Positions 1 through 12,698 of a stretch of DNA of 64,000 nucleotides are shown in pieces. The stretch is from Pseudisothecium myosuroides (lineage: Eukaryota; Streptophyta; Bryopsida; Hypnales; Lembophyllaceae): assembly GCA_951799445.1 (NCBI GenBank), contig OX637287.1, positions 34,552,224 to 34,616,223 on the forward strand, written 5' to 3'. Below the pieces are notes generated by a model that was not told the DNA's origin, ran no database searches, and saw only the letters and a program-made list of their open reading frames with translations. Position numbers and translations under genes: made by a program. Within the stretch, counting starts at the first letter, position 1; each line of letters begins with the position of its first letter.

Positions 1-58
1 TTCGAGCCTGTCAAACATTTGGTCGAAATCTAACGATATATAGCCAAGAATGACTGAC

Positions 59-594
59 CTAGCGAGTTGATAGAAGACGAACACCGGGTGTTTCATGGGC
101 TCGGGGACGACGAGCGTGACGTTACATCGGTGGTCGACAACGGGGCTCTGAATGGAGCTCACGGGATTCATTACGGCTCTGTTTATGCATTCCATGTTGT
201 ATCGGTGGACGATGTCAACCACATGGTGGGAGGATGCCAGAGTGATGATGCCGATAGGGATGGTGACAAGGGCCACGGCTATGAAGATGGTCATTGCCTA
301 GATGGGTGCGATGATGGGCTTCCATGCCAAGAGCTCTTGTTGTGTGAACTCCGTGTGCTTCAGTGGGTGGAATATGGTGCATCTAAATCGGGTTGGTATC
401 GACAATTCTCCTACCGCTTCTACATGGTTTGGCAGCAGGTTCGTCACTGCAGCATTTGATGACGGCTCTCCATCGTCGAGATAGAGCCATTGGTTCGGTG
501 TGGAGGATTCTCTTGTGCCATTGTTTGCAGTGGTTGAGTCACTGTCCAGAGAGATCTCTCCTCCCATTCCTATTGCCTTCGGGAATTTTTGCAT
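59..594 (-). pseudogene. CDC50/LEM3 (ALIS) flippase subunit, N-terminal part, broken
   Basis: LEM3/CDC50 proteins are beta subunits of P4-ATPase lipid flippases, with two membrane spans and a large lumenal loop. Read on the minus strand from the ATG at 594, a variable N terminus leads to FTQQELLAWKPIIAPI, the conserved cytosolic motif before the first membrane span (family form FTQQELPACKPILTP). The same frame continues through a TAG at about 295-297 into AMTIFIAVALVTIPIG, the first transmembrane helix, then the DIVHRYNMEC and NVTLVVPEPMKHPVFVFYQL stretches typical of the lumenal domain. The stop lies where relatives have Trp, so TGG to TAG is the simplest explanation. After FYQLA there is a possible splice donor (AG then GTCAGT, exon edge near 59); remaining exons would lie left of the window. 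The family call is firm. Whether this is a dead copy or a sequencing error is open. Confidence 0.8.
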
Positions 595-3500
595 CCTCAG
601 TCTTCGCAGGGCAAGTCTTCCGGAAGCAACCAGGAGCTCCTCGGGGTTGAAGTGTCAGCAGGAGTGACGGAGCTAGTGGAATATTCAACTTGAGTTAGAG
701 CCTACTAGAAACCGCCACGGGACCTCTGACTCCCATCAGTAACTCCCATCTGCTGCTAATGTGGAAGATGAGCAATTAGGGCGAGCTTCCTTGTTGAAAT
801 GAGGACCTGCGATTTGGATAGTAGCCAGAGTTGTGGGTGCCTGTTCCATGATGGATTGTGCCCTGCGTGAAGAACTTTTGAGAAATATGAAGATAATAAT
901 TTTGGCATGGAGTAAGATAGGGGCACTTAAAGTCGCCGTTTTCGTCGTTGAGCTTAGTTCTCATCATCACACTCGTCAAATTGTATTTTTTTCTTGTTGG
1001 CAAATGTAAGAGGATTTGAATGCACCCAAAAATTTGTGGATTCCTGATGCAAAAGTTATGACGATGCCGCCCAACCCTTATAGTGCGACTCGTTGTCTAT
1101 CCTTGTTGTGAGCCATTGGTGTGGGCCAATTGCTGTACAGTATATTGTTTTTAGAATGCCCACATAATCAAACACTTGCTTGAGAACAATTCCAGAGCTT
1201 GGTTTTATGACCCCAAACCTTCAACTTGTGCAAAATCACTCTTGGAATTATGACAAATCCATAACCCGAAAGCAATACTTCGTGCATTTCAATGAAAACT
1301 TGAGCCACGTGATGACAACGTTCAAGGATTGTTTACAGAAATTGGCAAACAATGCTTATACAGTACAGACCTTGACTTCGTATGAATATCTTAACCCCTA
1401 TGGCATTGAGCATGCTGTTTTTAGAACATCGCTCACTACAAGTGGAATTATTATTTTTTTGTCCTTGAAGTTTCACACTACATTTTTCCAAAGAGTAGCT
1501 TTAAGGCCCAACAATTTTCATAACTTTTGACTACATGGTTAAGGAATTATTGCACGATACCAATGTGTCATTTTCATTGGTCAATGGGCAACCCGGGCAG
1601 TGATAAACCTTCTTTAAAAATCAAATTTTGTTTAAAATAATAATTTGAAATTGGTTCTCTAGATTCATATATCCATTGGATGCTTTTAATCTACCATTCC
1701 AGTCAATGAATCAAAAGTTATGAGGAGTTTTGGTTTGAGGGTGGTTACTGAATCCCTACTCTAAAATAAACACTAAAGTCCTTTATTTGACTCAATTTTC
1801 AATATTTTGAAATAAAATAAAATTATTGGATGTAGATTGTTTACTAAGACACTACGACTATTGGAGCTGGCATTTTTGAGGTCCATAAATCAATTCTTAA
1901 CAATTTAGTGTTTGAATCATTCTCTACCTCTTTCTACTTACTATTGTTTTCCTATATGTTTATAAAATTCAGAACAAAGTGAAACTTTTCAAGCATATAG
2001 CCAACTTGCCATGAAGAATGAATCCAAAGAATAACCACCATTTTGAATACTTTTTTATGCAAACGGGACTTTGTGAAGGGCAGCTACCCATTATTCCATA
2101 GAGACAAAAGAAATATTTTTGTGAACTCAAACACCCTAATATTACAATCCACATGGTGGAAAATTCCTGAATTTTTTCTACATCTTTTCAAACAAGTTTA
2201 TTACAAGATCCTACAGTTACATATGTCCAAACATGTTTTTTTTCTAAAATTTGGCACTTGTATCCGAAATGGCAATTTTGGAGCAATTTTGGTGAAAACA
2301 TAATCAAAAACCTTTAGGAATTAAGAATGTCTCTTTCATGTGTTGTGTGCAAAGTACAATTAAGGTTAGAAGCCTAATGTGAACCTTTTGGTCACTGCAC
2401 ATATTGTTACAATAATTGGATCCACAAATATTTTTTTGCTAGCAAAAAGAATATTTCACATGTATTTTGGTCAACTTGCTTTTGGAAAAAAAAAAGACAC
2501 ATTGTAGATGGTTTATGTAAAATGACATAAAAATGTTGTGGTCCTTTAAGAAGGATTATTGTTGTGCTTTTATGGGTGCAAATGTAATCCTTATTTCCTA
2601 CGTGGTCAAAAAAGTTTCCTTTAATGTCATGGAACGATGAATGAACCATTAGCCACGTGTAGCAGTTGTATGGTATTCATTGAATTCATAAAATGTGGAC
2701 TCTTCAACCCAATTCCAACCTTTTGAACCCCAACTCCACACTAAGTGTAATTTCTACTAATTAATCCCTTTTGTCTCGAAATGATATCGTTTTTTTTTTT
2801 ACCATTTACAAAGGAAATACTACGGTAGTATTATTCTGAGAGGAGGGAAGTATGTAGCATGCAAGAGAATAAAATGAAGGCTTGAACCAAGGATCCCATT
2901 TAGTAAGGTATGCTTGCTTTTGTAGTCTCAATAGGTGCATATTTCTATTGCCCAGTACAGTACCGTACTGGTAGTTTCTATGTACAAAAAATTCCTATTG
3001 TTTAGATTCCACTAGTGGTGTTATTATTTTGGAGGACATTTGATGGTTCAAATGTGCTCTTATGATGTCATTTTTTCACATTATTTTTTGAAACTTTTTT
3101 CAAAATAGGATATTATATTGTTTTTTTGGAAACATGATTTTTACTTCACAATCAATGCTTGAGAGCAAAAGTTATGCCACACAAAGCTCTACCAAAGTTC
3201 TACCAAGATTTCGTTTTAAATTACAGCATTGAACAAATACAACGAGGATCGAGCAGTTGTAAGCAGCTGGACTGGCCTACAGCTGGACCAAACAAAAATG
3301 TGCATAAATTTAGAAAAGGAATGAGGCATTTAGGGGTTAAAGAAGTCTCTCACACTGATGAGAGGTACAAAACCATTCTAATAAATTTCACGAAGTAGAT
3401 GACAGCCAAGCTGTCCATTTTGTAACCTCAGAAATCTTCGTACACTCTTGCAAACTATGGCCAGTAAGTCCCAATTAGACTCAGTTATGCATAATGCGGT

Positions 3501-3673
3501 ATCTGTTGGGCAATTACTTGAACAAAACCTAAATCAGTTTCTCACTTTCACCCTCCAGCAGCACAATCTCGTCTGCATTCTCAGCATGTGTTACCTGTAT
3601 TGCACTTGGTTTGGTGCCAAGTCAGCCCTAGCGTTGAATGGATAAGACTTTTTATTGAATTTCATGGAGCATC
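595..3673. other. AT-rich intergenic DNA, no gene recognised
   Basis: The first few hundred bases (to about 1000) are less AT-rich and probably belong to the 5' flank of the CDC50-like copy. The rest is AT-rich with homopolymer runs. The longest open frame (1180-1530 plus, 116 codons) has no recognisable motif and its composition matches the surrounding non-coding DNA, so it is not called as a gene. Confidence 0.6.
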
Positions 3674-4268
3674 ATGAGGCTCTCTTCTCCCGAAGAAGAC
3701 AGTGAGCACAGCTACTCAACCAAGTCCGTGCTCTCTTCGAGCAGAATGCAATCTGCGTCGGCTGGATCGTCTCCCCACGACGAAGAAACTAAAAAGCTAA
3801 CGCCTGTCCCTGACCTTGAGGAATACAGGAAGGGCCGATCACAATGTCGAAGTCATGCTCCGCATCATACTCAAAGAGATTTCCATTACAGAAGCTCAGC
3901 CAGTCTGCATCAGGAAACTGAAACCACCGCACAACAAATGGAGCACCGCCATCTGGGGGAGCTCGATCGCCATGGAGGATGTCGACTGGGACCATAAATG
4001 CAAGAACGCTAACTGCATCACCTGCGTACAATCGTGGATGGTTATGGAGCGGATGCTCAAACGCATGACCTAAGTCATTAGACACATAAAACGTCGGCCC
4101 AACGGAAAACTCGTTCCTCCTACTCGGTTGAGCAATGCCCTTCTGGCAAAACCTCTCCCATGAGGATGCACGTAGACCATGGTAGAGGGTAACATCCTGA
4201 ATGCGATCCTCCAAAGGATCATAGTGAAAATGTAGTTTGATATAACTATTCAATGTGATATGTGACAA
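3674..4268 (-). pseudogene. DUF3990/ADP-ribosyltransferase-fold-like protein with in-frame stop
   Basis: A single-exon minus-strand frame opens at 4268 and runs 159 codons to a TAG at 3789-3791. It contains LYHGLRASSWERFCQKGI, then FSVGPTFYVSNDLGHAFEH, then VLAFMVPVDIL, and near the end DFDIVIGPSC. This order (H-G near the start, a GxxFYxSxD block, a beta strand, then DIVIGP) resembles DUF3990-type proteins, which adopt an ADP-ribosyltransferase fold, and similar fungal proteins. The same frame continues beyond the stop for about 38 codons to a TGA at 3674-3676, through QPTQIAFCSKRARTWL, which looks like a natural C-terminal strand and helix. That suggests a recent nonsense mutation. GC content is clearly above its surroundings. 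No host partner or activity can be inferred, and the family call rests on motif memory alone. Confidence 0.45.
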
Positions 4269-4603
4269 TGCATTATGTCACCTACTAAAAAAAAGATTGG
4301 AATTCTCAATCAAAGCCTGTGTTTGCTTTTGACTATTTGTTATTTGACAAAGCCTATGTTTGCTATTTGCATTGTTGTCTATCCTTGCAACATCCCAAAC
4401 CAAAAACAAGTGCTCAAGTAGTAGGGCCTTCAGCGTCACGTCGAGATGTCACAATGTCCACCAACATGTCCGCCTTCAACCCTAGCATCCGTCATGATAA
4501 AATCTAGATGAAATCGGTTGCAATCTAGATGGACAAGATTGTTTGACCAAATTGCTCAACAGTTTCTCAGGCTATCTAGCTTGATGGCCAGGCCATCCAA
4601 CTT

Positions 4604-4707
4604 AACGGACATGCCATTCAGTGCAATGGACAAGCTGTCCAATTCAACGGACATGCCATTCAGTGCAATGGACAAGCTGTCCAATTCAACGGACTGGCCG
4701 TTCAATT
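4604..4707. repeat. 42-bp tandem repeat, about 2.5 copies
   Basis: Units start at 4604, 4646 and (partial) 4688, each beginning AACGGACATGCCATTCAGTG or a close variant. The period is a multiple of three and it is open in the plus frame, but the flanking sequence gives no reason to call a protein. Confidence 0.85.
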
Positions 4708-4960
4708 TGACAAACACAAACACTACTAGAAAAAATCATGTCCGTTTTAGCATAGATTTCGCATAGTTCTGTTGATAGGAAGGGTTGATTAGGACAACTT
4801 GATTCGGACATTTTTTAGCATACATTTATGTTGATTCAGACAATCTTCTAAAATTTTAATCAATTTTTTTCCCATCTGCTGCCTGAACTTTTCAAGCAGC
4901 TGAAATTTTTTTTGCAATTTTTTTTTCGGGCAGCAGTTGAAACTTTTTTCAAAACATTGG

Positions 4961-5030
4961 CCCGCCACGGCAAGGTTCAAACCTTGAACCTCTTGGTTAG
5001 TAATCATGGTTGAAATCCCTTGTTAGAAAG
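4961..5030 (-). repeat. tRNA T-arm-like fragment, possible SINE debris
   Basis: On the minus strand, CAAGAGGTTCAAGGTTTGAACC includes a B-box-like GGTTTGAACC inside a short hairpin (CAAGG/CCTTG). No convincing A box or full cloverleaf is visible, so this is at best a decayed tRNA-derived fragment. Confidence 0.25.
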
Positions 5031-5138
5031 AGGTTAGTTAGATGTATTCAATAGATGTTTTTCGGGGGCATTAGAAGTCCGTTTCAATCCTGTTCCCTTG
5101 CGGTAATGAATAGTGCCGCAATCAGAATATTTAAATAA

Positions 5139-5232
5139 TATAAAATAAAATAAAATAAAATAAAGTAAAATAAAAAATAAAAAATAAAAAAAATTTAAAT
5201 TTTTTTTAAAAAAAAAAATAATATTTAAAAAA
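5139..5232. repeat. (AAAAT)n-type simple repeat and AT tract
   Basis: Repeated TAAAA/TAAAATA units grade into A and T runs. The tract abuts the shared repeat at 5250-5375. Confidence 0.85.
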
Positions 5233-5249
5233 TATTTAAATATTATTAT

Positions 5250-5375
5250 CTGACGTGGCAGTCGCTGTGCCACATCAGCCTGTTGCTGCATGAGAGTTCC
5301 CACAGTCCGAGAACTCTGGGGAACTTGCGGCCTTGTTGAGTAGGTGAATCTCATCTAATGTATGCCATTTTTTGT
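5250..5375 (+). repeat. Short dispersed repeat, copy 1
   Basis: Contains CGCTGTGCCAC, a GGAACTTGCGGCC segment and an ATCTCATCTAATG end. A diverged relative lies at 37130-37230 (GGAACTCGCAACCC, then ATCCCTTCTAATG). Both copies sit next to an A/T-rich tract, as a SINE-like element would with its tail on the minus-strand side. Confidence 0.4.
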
Positions 5376-5389
5376 TTCTATTTTCGTTT

Positions 5390-5965
5390 CTATTTTGCAA
5401 AGTCAGTAGACTTTGGAGGCACATATCTCCTTCATAATAAGTCCGTTTTTCATGAAACTTTTTGGAAATAATAGATATTAAAGTCTAGTTTTAGTGGTAA
5501 AATTTTCAATTTATTATAGCCTGTTTTGAAAATCTGACAAGCATTTTCCTAGAGGTGGTTTGACCAAAGTTAGTTGTATTTTGCAAAGTCAGCCAACTTT
5601 GCAATCATTTTTCTTTTTCATAGTAAGTCCTTTTTTCATGAAACTTGTTGGAAATAATAGATATTAAATTCTAGTTTTAGTGGTAAATTTTTCAATTTAT
5701 TATAGCCTGTTTTGAAAATCTGACAAACAATTATTCTAGAGGTGGTTTGGCCAAAGTTAGTTGTATTTATTCATGGTTGTATTTTGCAAAGTCTGCCAAT
5801 TTTGCAATCAATTTTTTCCTTCATATTAAGTCCTTTTTTTTTATGAAAAATTGTTGAAAATAACAGATATTAAAGTTTTAGTGGTAAATTTTTCAATTTA
5901 TTCTAACATGTTTTGCAAATTTGGCAAGCATTTTTCTGAAGGTAATTTGGCCAAAACTTAGGAAT
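5390..5965. repeat. ~190-205-bp tandem repeat, three units
   Basis: Three successive units begin at about 5394, 5579 and 5783 with TTTGCAAAGTC(A/T)GCC-like text. Each holds GGAAATAATAGATATTAAA and TTCAATTTATTATAGCCTG-like blocks in the same order. Divergence increases in the third unit. Confidence 0.8.
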
Positions 5966-8900
5966 AAAGAGTTCTGTTTTAGAATAGTTCAAATTTAGAA
6001 GTTTGAATAGTTCAAAACTTTGAATTTATATTATATTTCTAAATTACCACTGTCCTCTTGGGGAACAAATTTTTTTGTTCAAATATTATATTTTTGTGTA
6101 CATGTGAAGCTTGATTTGCTCTACTTGAACTTGTGTTGAAAAAATTATGAACTCTTAATTTTTGTGCAATCTAAGCATTTTCGTGATAAAATAACTTATA
6201 TGGTTCATTTTTTAGTGCAATTTCCAAAAAAAGTCATATTTTTTTTTAAAAGGTTAAGTTTGCTTGCTAAAATAAACAGTTTTGTTTTTGTTCAATCTTG
6301 AATCTATATATCTTTAATAATGTTTTAAAGATTGGAAATGAAGTGTGTTTTTTTTCAATATTTATTACCCAAAATTTTAATGAAATCCTTTAATACAAAA
6401 AAATTTAAACTCAAAGTCTTTAGTGCAAAAAAATTTCACAATTTGAGCCACAATTAGCAGTCAAAGTGACTTGAAATTGCCGGCTAGTGTTCAAAAAAAC
6501 TTTTTTTTCTATGATCTAAGACAAGTGAAGTAGAAGATCCTAATCATCCTATGGTTTAATTCCAAAAAAATATTCTTTCTATTTTCTTTGATGAATGTAG
6601 CAAAATAATCAAATTGTAAAGTTAAACTCTAATCAAATTATATTCTATAGAAAATAGAATGAGAATTGTATTAGAATTTAAATTCTAATTAGTGTTGAAT
6701 TGATATGAGTTGAATCAAAGTTTGAGTTTTTCATTAAGTTATATGAAACATAATTTGCATTAGAGTTGAATTTGGCCAAAGTTTTGATCAAATTTCAAGT
6801 TAGAATTGTAATTCTTGAATTTCATTGTAATTCAAATCAAATTCAAAATCAAATTATATTTATTAAAATTCTGATTGAAATTCAAAATCTAAATTCATAC
6901 TTTGTAGAAGATTCCAAATGATTTCAAAAGATTTTGGAAGATTCAAATATTCTAAAAGAGTCTAAAAAGATTCCAATAGATTTTTTAAAAAATTTAAATT
7001 TTAAAAAAGATTCTAATAGATTCCAATAGATTTTCAAAGGATTTCTAAAAGATTCCAAAAGATTCCAAAAGAGTCATAAAATATTTATAACAAATTCAAA
7101 AGATTCCAATAGATTCCAAAAAGATTTTTGAAAGATTCTAAAGTTTTCTAAAAAATTACTTGAAATTAGTTGAAGTCCTTAGAGTTTGATGATTTGTACA
7201 TTTCAAATCAACAGTTTTAGGCAATCTATGTTGATTAGAAGTCATTATTTAAGTTGATTGGTCATTGTACATTTCAAATTAACAAAAATCTATGTTGTTC
7301 AGGCAATCTATATTGAATGTCCAAAGAAAATTGACAAATGTGCCATTTTCACCTAAATGTTTGCTGAAATCAACAAAAATCAACACAATCTCTGCGAAAA
7401 CAGGCCCCCTTTTCTAGTAGTGAAAGGACAAACCTAACAAACCTCATCAATGCTTGGATTAAAAAAAATTGACTATATATATCTAGACGTGATTTTGACA
7501 TGACAAGACACGTCCCAACTGACGTTGACGGACATCCTGATGCAAAAAGCCTACACCAGGTTAGGATAGAAAACTTTAACAAGTAGGGACCTACTAGAAC
7601 ATAAATTTGACGTAATGGGTGACAAAACTAGTAAGCATATGAACCATTCCGCACAGAATTAGCGACTTCATTGTATCTTTGCTCCAAGCATCTTCAAAGG
7701 TGGAAAATGTGTCTTTTGTCCTCTATTTCAATCGCCTTATAAATTTAGTCACTACTTTGCTCATATCAGTGTCTACATCACTTGAAAACACAAGTTTAAT
7801 TTGATTCAAAATGCAACATAAAATGGCCCATGGAATTTGATACACGTACTTCATTCACTTATACAAAGTGTCTAATTCTCTAAAACGCAACCATCAACAA
7901 TCTTAGTTCCTAAATGCCCCAAAGGTAATGTGAGAAAATCCATATTGATTAGAGTTTCAAGTAAAGCTTTTAGGAAGCGCCAAAGAAGATAAATAATTGT
8001 TCCATTGAAAGAGGAATCTAAACCTAATTTAGAAAAAAATAAAAAAAACTTATTTGTTTTTTAATTTAAGTTCTTAGGGTTATAACAATGAAATAGTTCT
8101 AGAGAGCCTTGGATTGACAAGCTTAAAGCTAAATATGTTGACGTTTATGAGGATTGCCAATTGATGATTATCAAATGGGATATGCTATGCATGCGTACAT
8201 TATAATTTACGAGTGACAGCTAAAACAAGAATATAAAGTCATTCACCTTAGGCTAAAGGTCACAAATAATCTCATATATATACAGAAGCCCCCAAACACC
8301 TCTCCGGTGTTTTTTTAGCTTCAAGCAATGGCTTCTCTAAAATTCAAGTATGAAGTATGTATATCAAATCCTTTAGGCCATTTTACCAAGTGAACATCAA
8401 AACCCATCACGTTTGCAAAACATTTCTCTCTATTCATATCTAGTTATGTAGCTGTCACTTTGTTGGAAAGAGAAGCTTTGTCTGAGGACAATTATAGAAG
8501 TGGATTAAATAAAAAAATTCTTTCATTCATTGCCTCAAGATTTCCAAGGTCAACTCCATCTAAAGGACATTCATACAAGAAAACTTAGGCATAGGGTTCT
8601 TACAGTAATGAGCATGTTTTTGATCTCCTTCCTAGTTTCCTTCAATATAATAGTTGTAGCCATCAACTATCTCAAATTATAATTTTACTAGGGCAAACTC
8701 TATATCACCAAATTGAATGAAGAACAATTTGACATAGCAAGTGGCTAAAATTTGACAATTTGATATGGTAAATGGCTAAAATTTAACATTTTCATGATAG
8801 CAAAGGCTACATATCCACTTTTCATTTTTATACATTGGTTTGTTGCTAGTCGTACCAATTTTTTGTCCGTTTGTGGATCCTCCATTTTTAGATTCCAAAT

Positions 8901-9248
8901 GGTTATTTTCCCAAAGACACCAACTAACAATGAACTCACCGATGGTTCTCCCTAAACATTGATAGGGGTAATTTTTTGACGGATAGGTTTTGTCATTGAT
9001 GACGATGGATGTTCTTGTCGCCAATTTGGCTACCCAGATGATTATCACTATTGAATGATTATCATGTTCTATTTGTTTTTTTATATGAGAGTGTTTTTGC
9101 ATTTAGAAGGATTCAAAACTTCAAATTTATGAAATAACTTATGGATTTTGTAGATTTTGAGATGTACGGGTAGCCTGATACAACTCTAATGTAGTATGTG
9201 CTTTGGGGGACAATGTAAGAATCCACTACAAATTGTTAAAGTGCAAAT
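5966..9248. other. AT-rich non-coding stretch with degenerate purine repeats
   Basis: No gene is recognised. From about 6900 to 7150 there are many imperfect AGATTCCAAAAG-type repeats. The remainder is AT-rich sequence with short chance open frames only (for example 8776-9102 minus). Confidence 0.6.
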
Positions 9249-9446
9249 CACTATACTGAATAGGGGTATTAAGGGGACCCATACTAAATAATCGACATTT
9301 CACACTATATTAATATCTACCTTTTCTATACATCAATAGTTATTGAAGTGTCTGGAGGTTGTACATCATGTTTCAAACATCTACAGTTTTCTAAGATAAG
9401 TCCCTTTAATTGTTTGGTCCCCTTAATACCCCTATTCAGTATAGTG
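9249..9446. mobile_element. 198-bp MITE with 31-bp perfect terminal inverted repeats
   Basis: The left terminus (9249-9279) begins CACTATACTGAATAGGGG and the right terminus (9416-9446) is its exact reverse complement. The ends start with CACTA, as in CACTA/En-Spm elements, but I see no matching 3-bp target duplication (AAT on the left, GAC on the right). The interior has no coding capacity. The superfamily is therefore uncertain. Confidence 0.8.
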
Positions 9447-9551
9447 GACCTGAAATTGACCCACAACTCTCATGTTCAAGTCAACAAACATAACTATTTC
9501 AATGGCTCAATCCCTCTCAATCAACGTGAATCCGAATCAGTGATTTTTTAA

Positions 9552-10479
9552 CCCCTAAAGGACCGAGGCCTTTTTTCTGCCAAAAAACACTGAAAACTGC
9601 CATTTCTATAGCAAAGAGTAAAAAAATTTGAAAAATGTTTTTTTTTCACATCCAACCGTAGGATCTTACACCTAACTAGTATAAGAATGTGTGGAATTTT
9701 TTTTAGAATTTTTGACCGCACAGATTGCAAGATATTTGCATTTAAAGTGAAAAAAACAAGTTTTTCAGCACATTGCGGGACTAGATTTTTTGACTTTAAA
9801 CATTTTTAACTTAAAATTTTTGCACTATAGAGTTTTGAGCTTTTATTTTTTATAGTGGAGAATTGAGTTGAGAGTCTAGAAAAAAAAATATTAAAAAAAA
9901 ACTTAATTATCAGTCTTAAAAAAATTGTTAAGTAGATGTAGGTACAAGATAGAAGGAAAATCTAAAACATTCATATATTTTAGATGGAATTAAAATGCAC
10001 TAATCCCAATGGTGAGATTGTTCTAACAAGTAAATCAGACCATCCCAAAAAAAAAAATTGAAAAATTTGAAAAATTGCATTCAGAAATGAATCCCAAAGT
10101 TATTTTTTTCAAGAAGATGCTTTAACTGCCCGAAAAACAAGAATGTCCATAACTTTCTCATAACATATCCAAATGAAATGAATCAAAGCTTTCCGGAAAG
10201 CCAAAAATATAATCTATGAGAAAAAAAGTATTAAAAAAAAATTCAAATTTTTGTCCCTTTTTTTTTGCTGCCCGAGCTGCCCCCCGAAGCCTGTTTTGAG
10301 CTTATATGGTCATAACTTTTTTTCCCGGGCACCGATTGTGAAAAAAATTATATTCCCTTGAAGCTAATCAGTTTTTCTACCTCCAAAAAAATTTTCAAAA
10401 AATCAGGAGAAAATTTCAGCCCGTAGGTACCTGCCCGAAAACGCATTTGTCCCCCGTAGGGACAATGGTCCTTTAGGGG
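9552..10479 (+). mobile_element. TTAA-flanked piggyBac-like non-autonomous element, copy A
   Basis: This 928-bp element starts CCCCTAAAGGACC (9552-9564) and ends with the exact reverse complement GGTCCTTTAGGGG (10467-10479). It is flanked on both sides by TTAA (9548-9551 and 10480-10483). TTAA duplication with termini beginning CCC is the hallmark of the piggyBac superfamily. The interior is AT-rich and non-coding, with landmark blocks such as GCCAAAAAACACTGAAAACT near the left end. It is closely similar to the copy at 22300-23231. Confidence 0.8.
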
Positions 10480-10483
10480 TTAA

Positions 10484-12698
10484 GCAATTTATTGCCCAAT
10501 TGCCTCCAATGAAAGTGGGCAGCTTCAAGCCTATAAGGAAAAAAAAAAGGTAAATTTATTGATAAATGTAAAACTATAATCATGGTCCCTGCACACCATT
10601 GCCACTATATTTCTGAAACTTCATTTCATTTGTTGTGCAAAGCCAACATATACAAAAATTGCATACAAAAATTGCAAACTCAAAATTAACCTCCTTCAAT
10701 TCAAGGCCCCCACCTCCCACCTTCCACCCACCTCCCACCTCCACCCCATGAAGAAGCCAAGAAACTTAGAACCTTCTTGAAAGAAAGGCCACATAAGATG
10801 GACACCCCCAAATGCGCCAATGACCCTAAACCACCATCTTCACTTTGTATACATCTCGACAATCAATTATGTACCTATGTCGAAGAAACTATTTTTAGAA
10901 CCAAACTTTGTTCCTTCATAATTTTTGCATATGGTATCCAAATGTCACGTTCTTTGGTGCATATTGGAACTTCCTTTCACTTCCCAACTAGATAATATGA
11001 AATTTTAATCAATCTAATAGAAGTAACCAGGCACAATAACAAAAAGTGCTGGTTTGGGGGGTACCCACCTTAACCATTGGTACGACAACCCAAAAAAACA
11101 ACCCTAGTCCAGGTGGAATGTTTTCTTCAAGTAGTTAAATCTTTGATGGGTTGACTGCACAAACTGCAATTTGAAATAGAGTCTGCTAATTAATATTAGA
11201 GTCTGCAGACCGTTATTATTGTACTGTAATTGTTAGTAGTTGAAATTGAGAATTTGAGGCTTTGAGACATTTACGGTGGAAACACCCAAAACCGTCAATA
11301 TTAAGCAATTCAGCATAGTTGGAGGCACCTTTTCTTTAAAATGATATTTTTGTAGTATTAGCAAGTGAAAATCAAGAATATTAAAAAAAAAATAGATTTT
11401 TCGGATGTGGTATGTAATTTCTATAATTTTTCAAAGTGTTGGCTCCCTAGACCACTGAAACTATCACATAGGTGGAACCAAAACTAAAATTTCCAAAAAT
11501 CACTAGTCAGCGAATGAGAGTTAGGTATGTGTCCTTCAAATGCATCAACAAATCAAAGTTAAACTTTTCAAGGACATACTAATGAGAAGTCTAGGGACAA
11601 ATTTAGTGACAGTCTAAGGTACAAGAATGGGAACAAGGACAATAATGAGTGTTTCTACCTTAAGGTGGAGACACCAATAGTTGATCATTTAAGCAATTTT
11701 GAAACAAATCATGAGTAGTATGAAGGTGATGGAAATTTTCCCCTATAGGAAGATGGGGATTAAATTTTTTTCAAAATTTTATTCCAAAAATTGAAATTAT
11801 TGTGAATTTTGGGAGCCAAAAAAAACAAAAAGTACACTTTGCAAGTAGCCAATGTCTAAAGTCTTCCAATTCCAATCATTCAAGAACTATTGTCCCACTC
11901 ACTACTTCCTACTTTCTTGCTCACTGCTTTGGAACATGTGTCATAACCTTATTAGTCCCAACCTTGAAAAAGACCCAAAAAACACATTCCAAGCTTCAGT
12001 TGGAAATCAGTTCCAGTTCCAACCTTGGTTGGAAATACTGCACATTACAAGTTGGGCATTGGGCAATTGGGGCCTCTACCTTACCCGTCATTCCATACGT
12101 GACGTTTCTGACGCTTCATGACGCTTTATAGTCATGATATGGACCAGTCAAATATCATGATATCACCACTTTCTTTGCAATTTGGCCTCTGCTGACTAGC
12201 ACGTGAAGTCTGAGAATTGTTTACTCCAACACAGTGAAGAAAACATCGTTTTCTATACGTGTTAACAGAAGCAATGGGGCCACCCTTCATAAGCACTCTC
12301 TTGAGGTAAAAGAGTTGCAAGGCAGTCCTAAAACGCCGATGGATAGGCTACGGGTTGAAAAGCTTGAGGAGCTCTAAAAAACTACGTACTACAGCGGAGA
12401 TTTCAATCTCCAATTTTCTACAATGTGAAGTAAAATGACTATCAGTTATTGGCTGCTGATATCCAGTGACTTGAACCAGTATGTTGGTCTGTACAGAAAC
12501 GCTAAGTACAGTGCTGCAACTGTGGCTCATTCCATGTTTGGAAGTGTCAGTAACCAAAAAATTGCAACCCAATGCAGGGTCTAAAAATTTGATAATGGAG
12601 AAAGTTTTTTCCGTAACTCGCGAGGTGACAGTTTAGCAGATCCGTCTGCAATCGTGATAAAGAAAGAGGCCCGAAGGTCTGGAGTTGGCCTCCTCTCA
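10484..12698. other. Intergenic DNA downstream of the carrier gene
   Basis: Contains a CCACCT-rich simple repeat at about 10708-10748. The part from about 11850 is less AT-rich and probably includes the 3' untranslated region of the minus-strand carrier gene that ends at 12699. The open frame at 11802-12131 (plus) has no recognisable domain and is not called. Confidence 0.5.

Noticed and set aside
67..459. Plus-strand 130-codon frame at the left edge
   Set aside because: It is the antisense shadow of the CDC50/LEM3 coding sequence, which has clear family motifs on the minus strand.
1180..1530. 116-codon plus-strand frame
   Set aside because: AT-rich composition like its surroundings, no motif, and no splice or promoter support.
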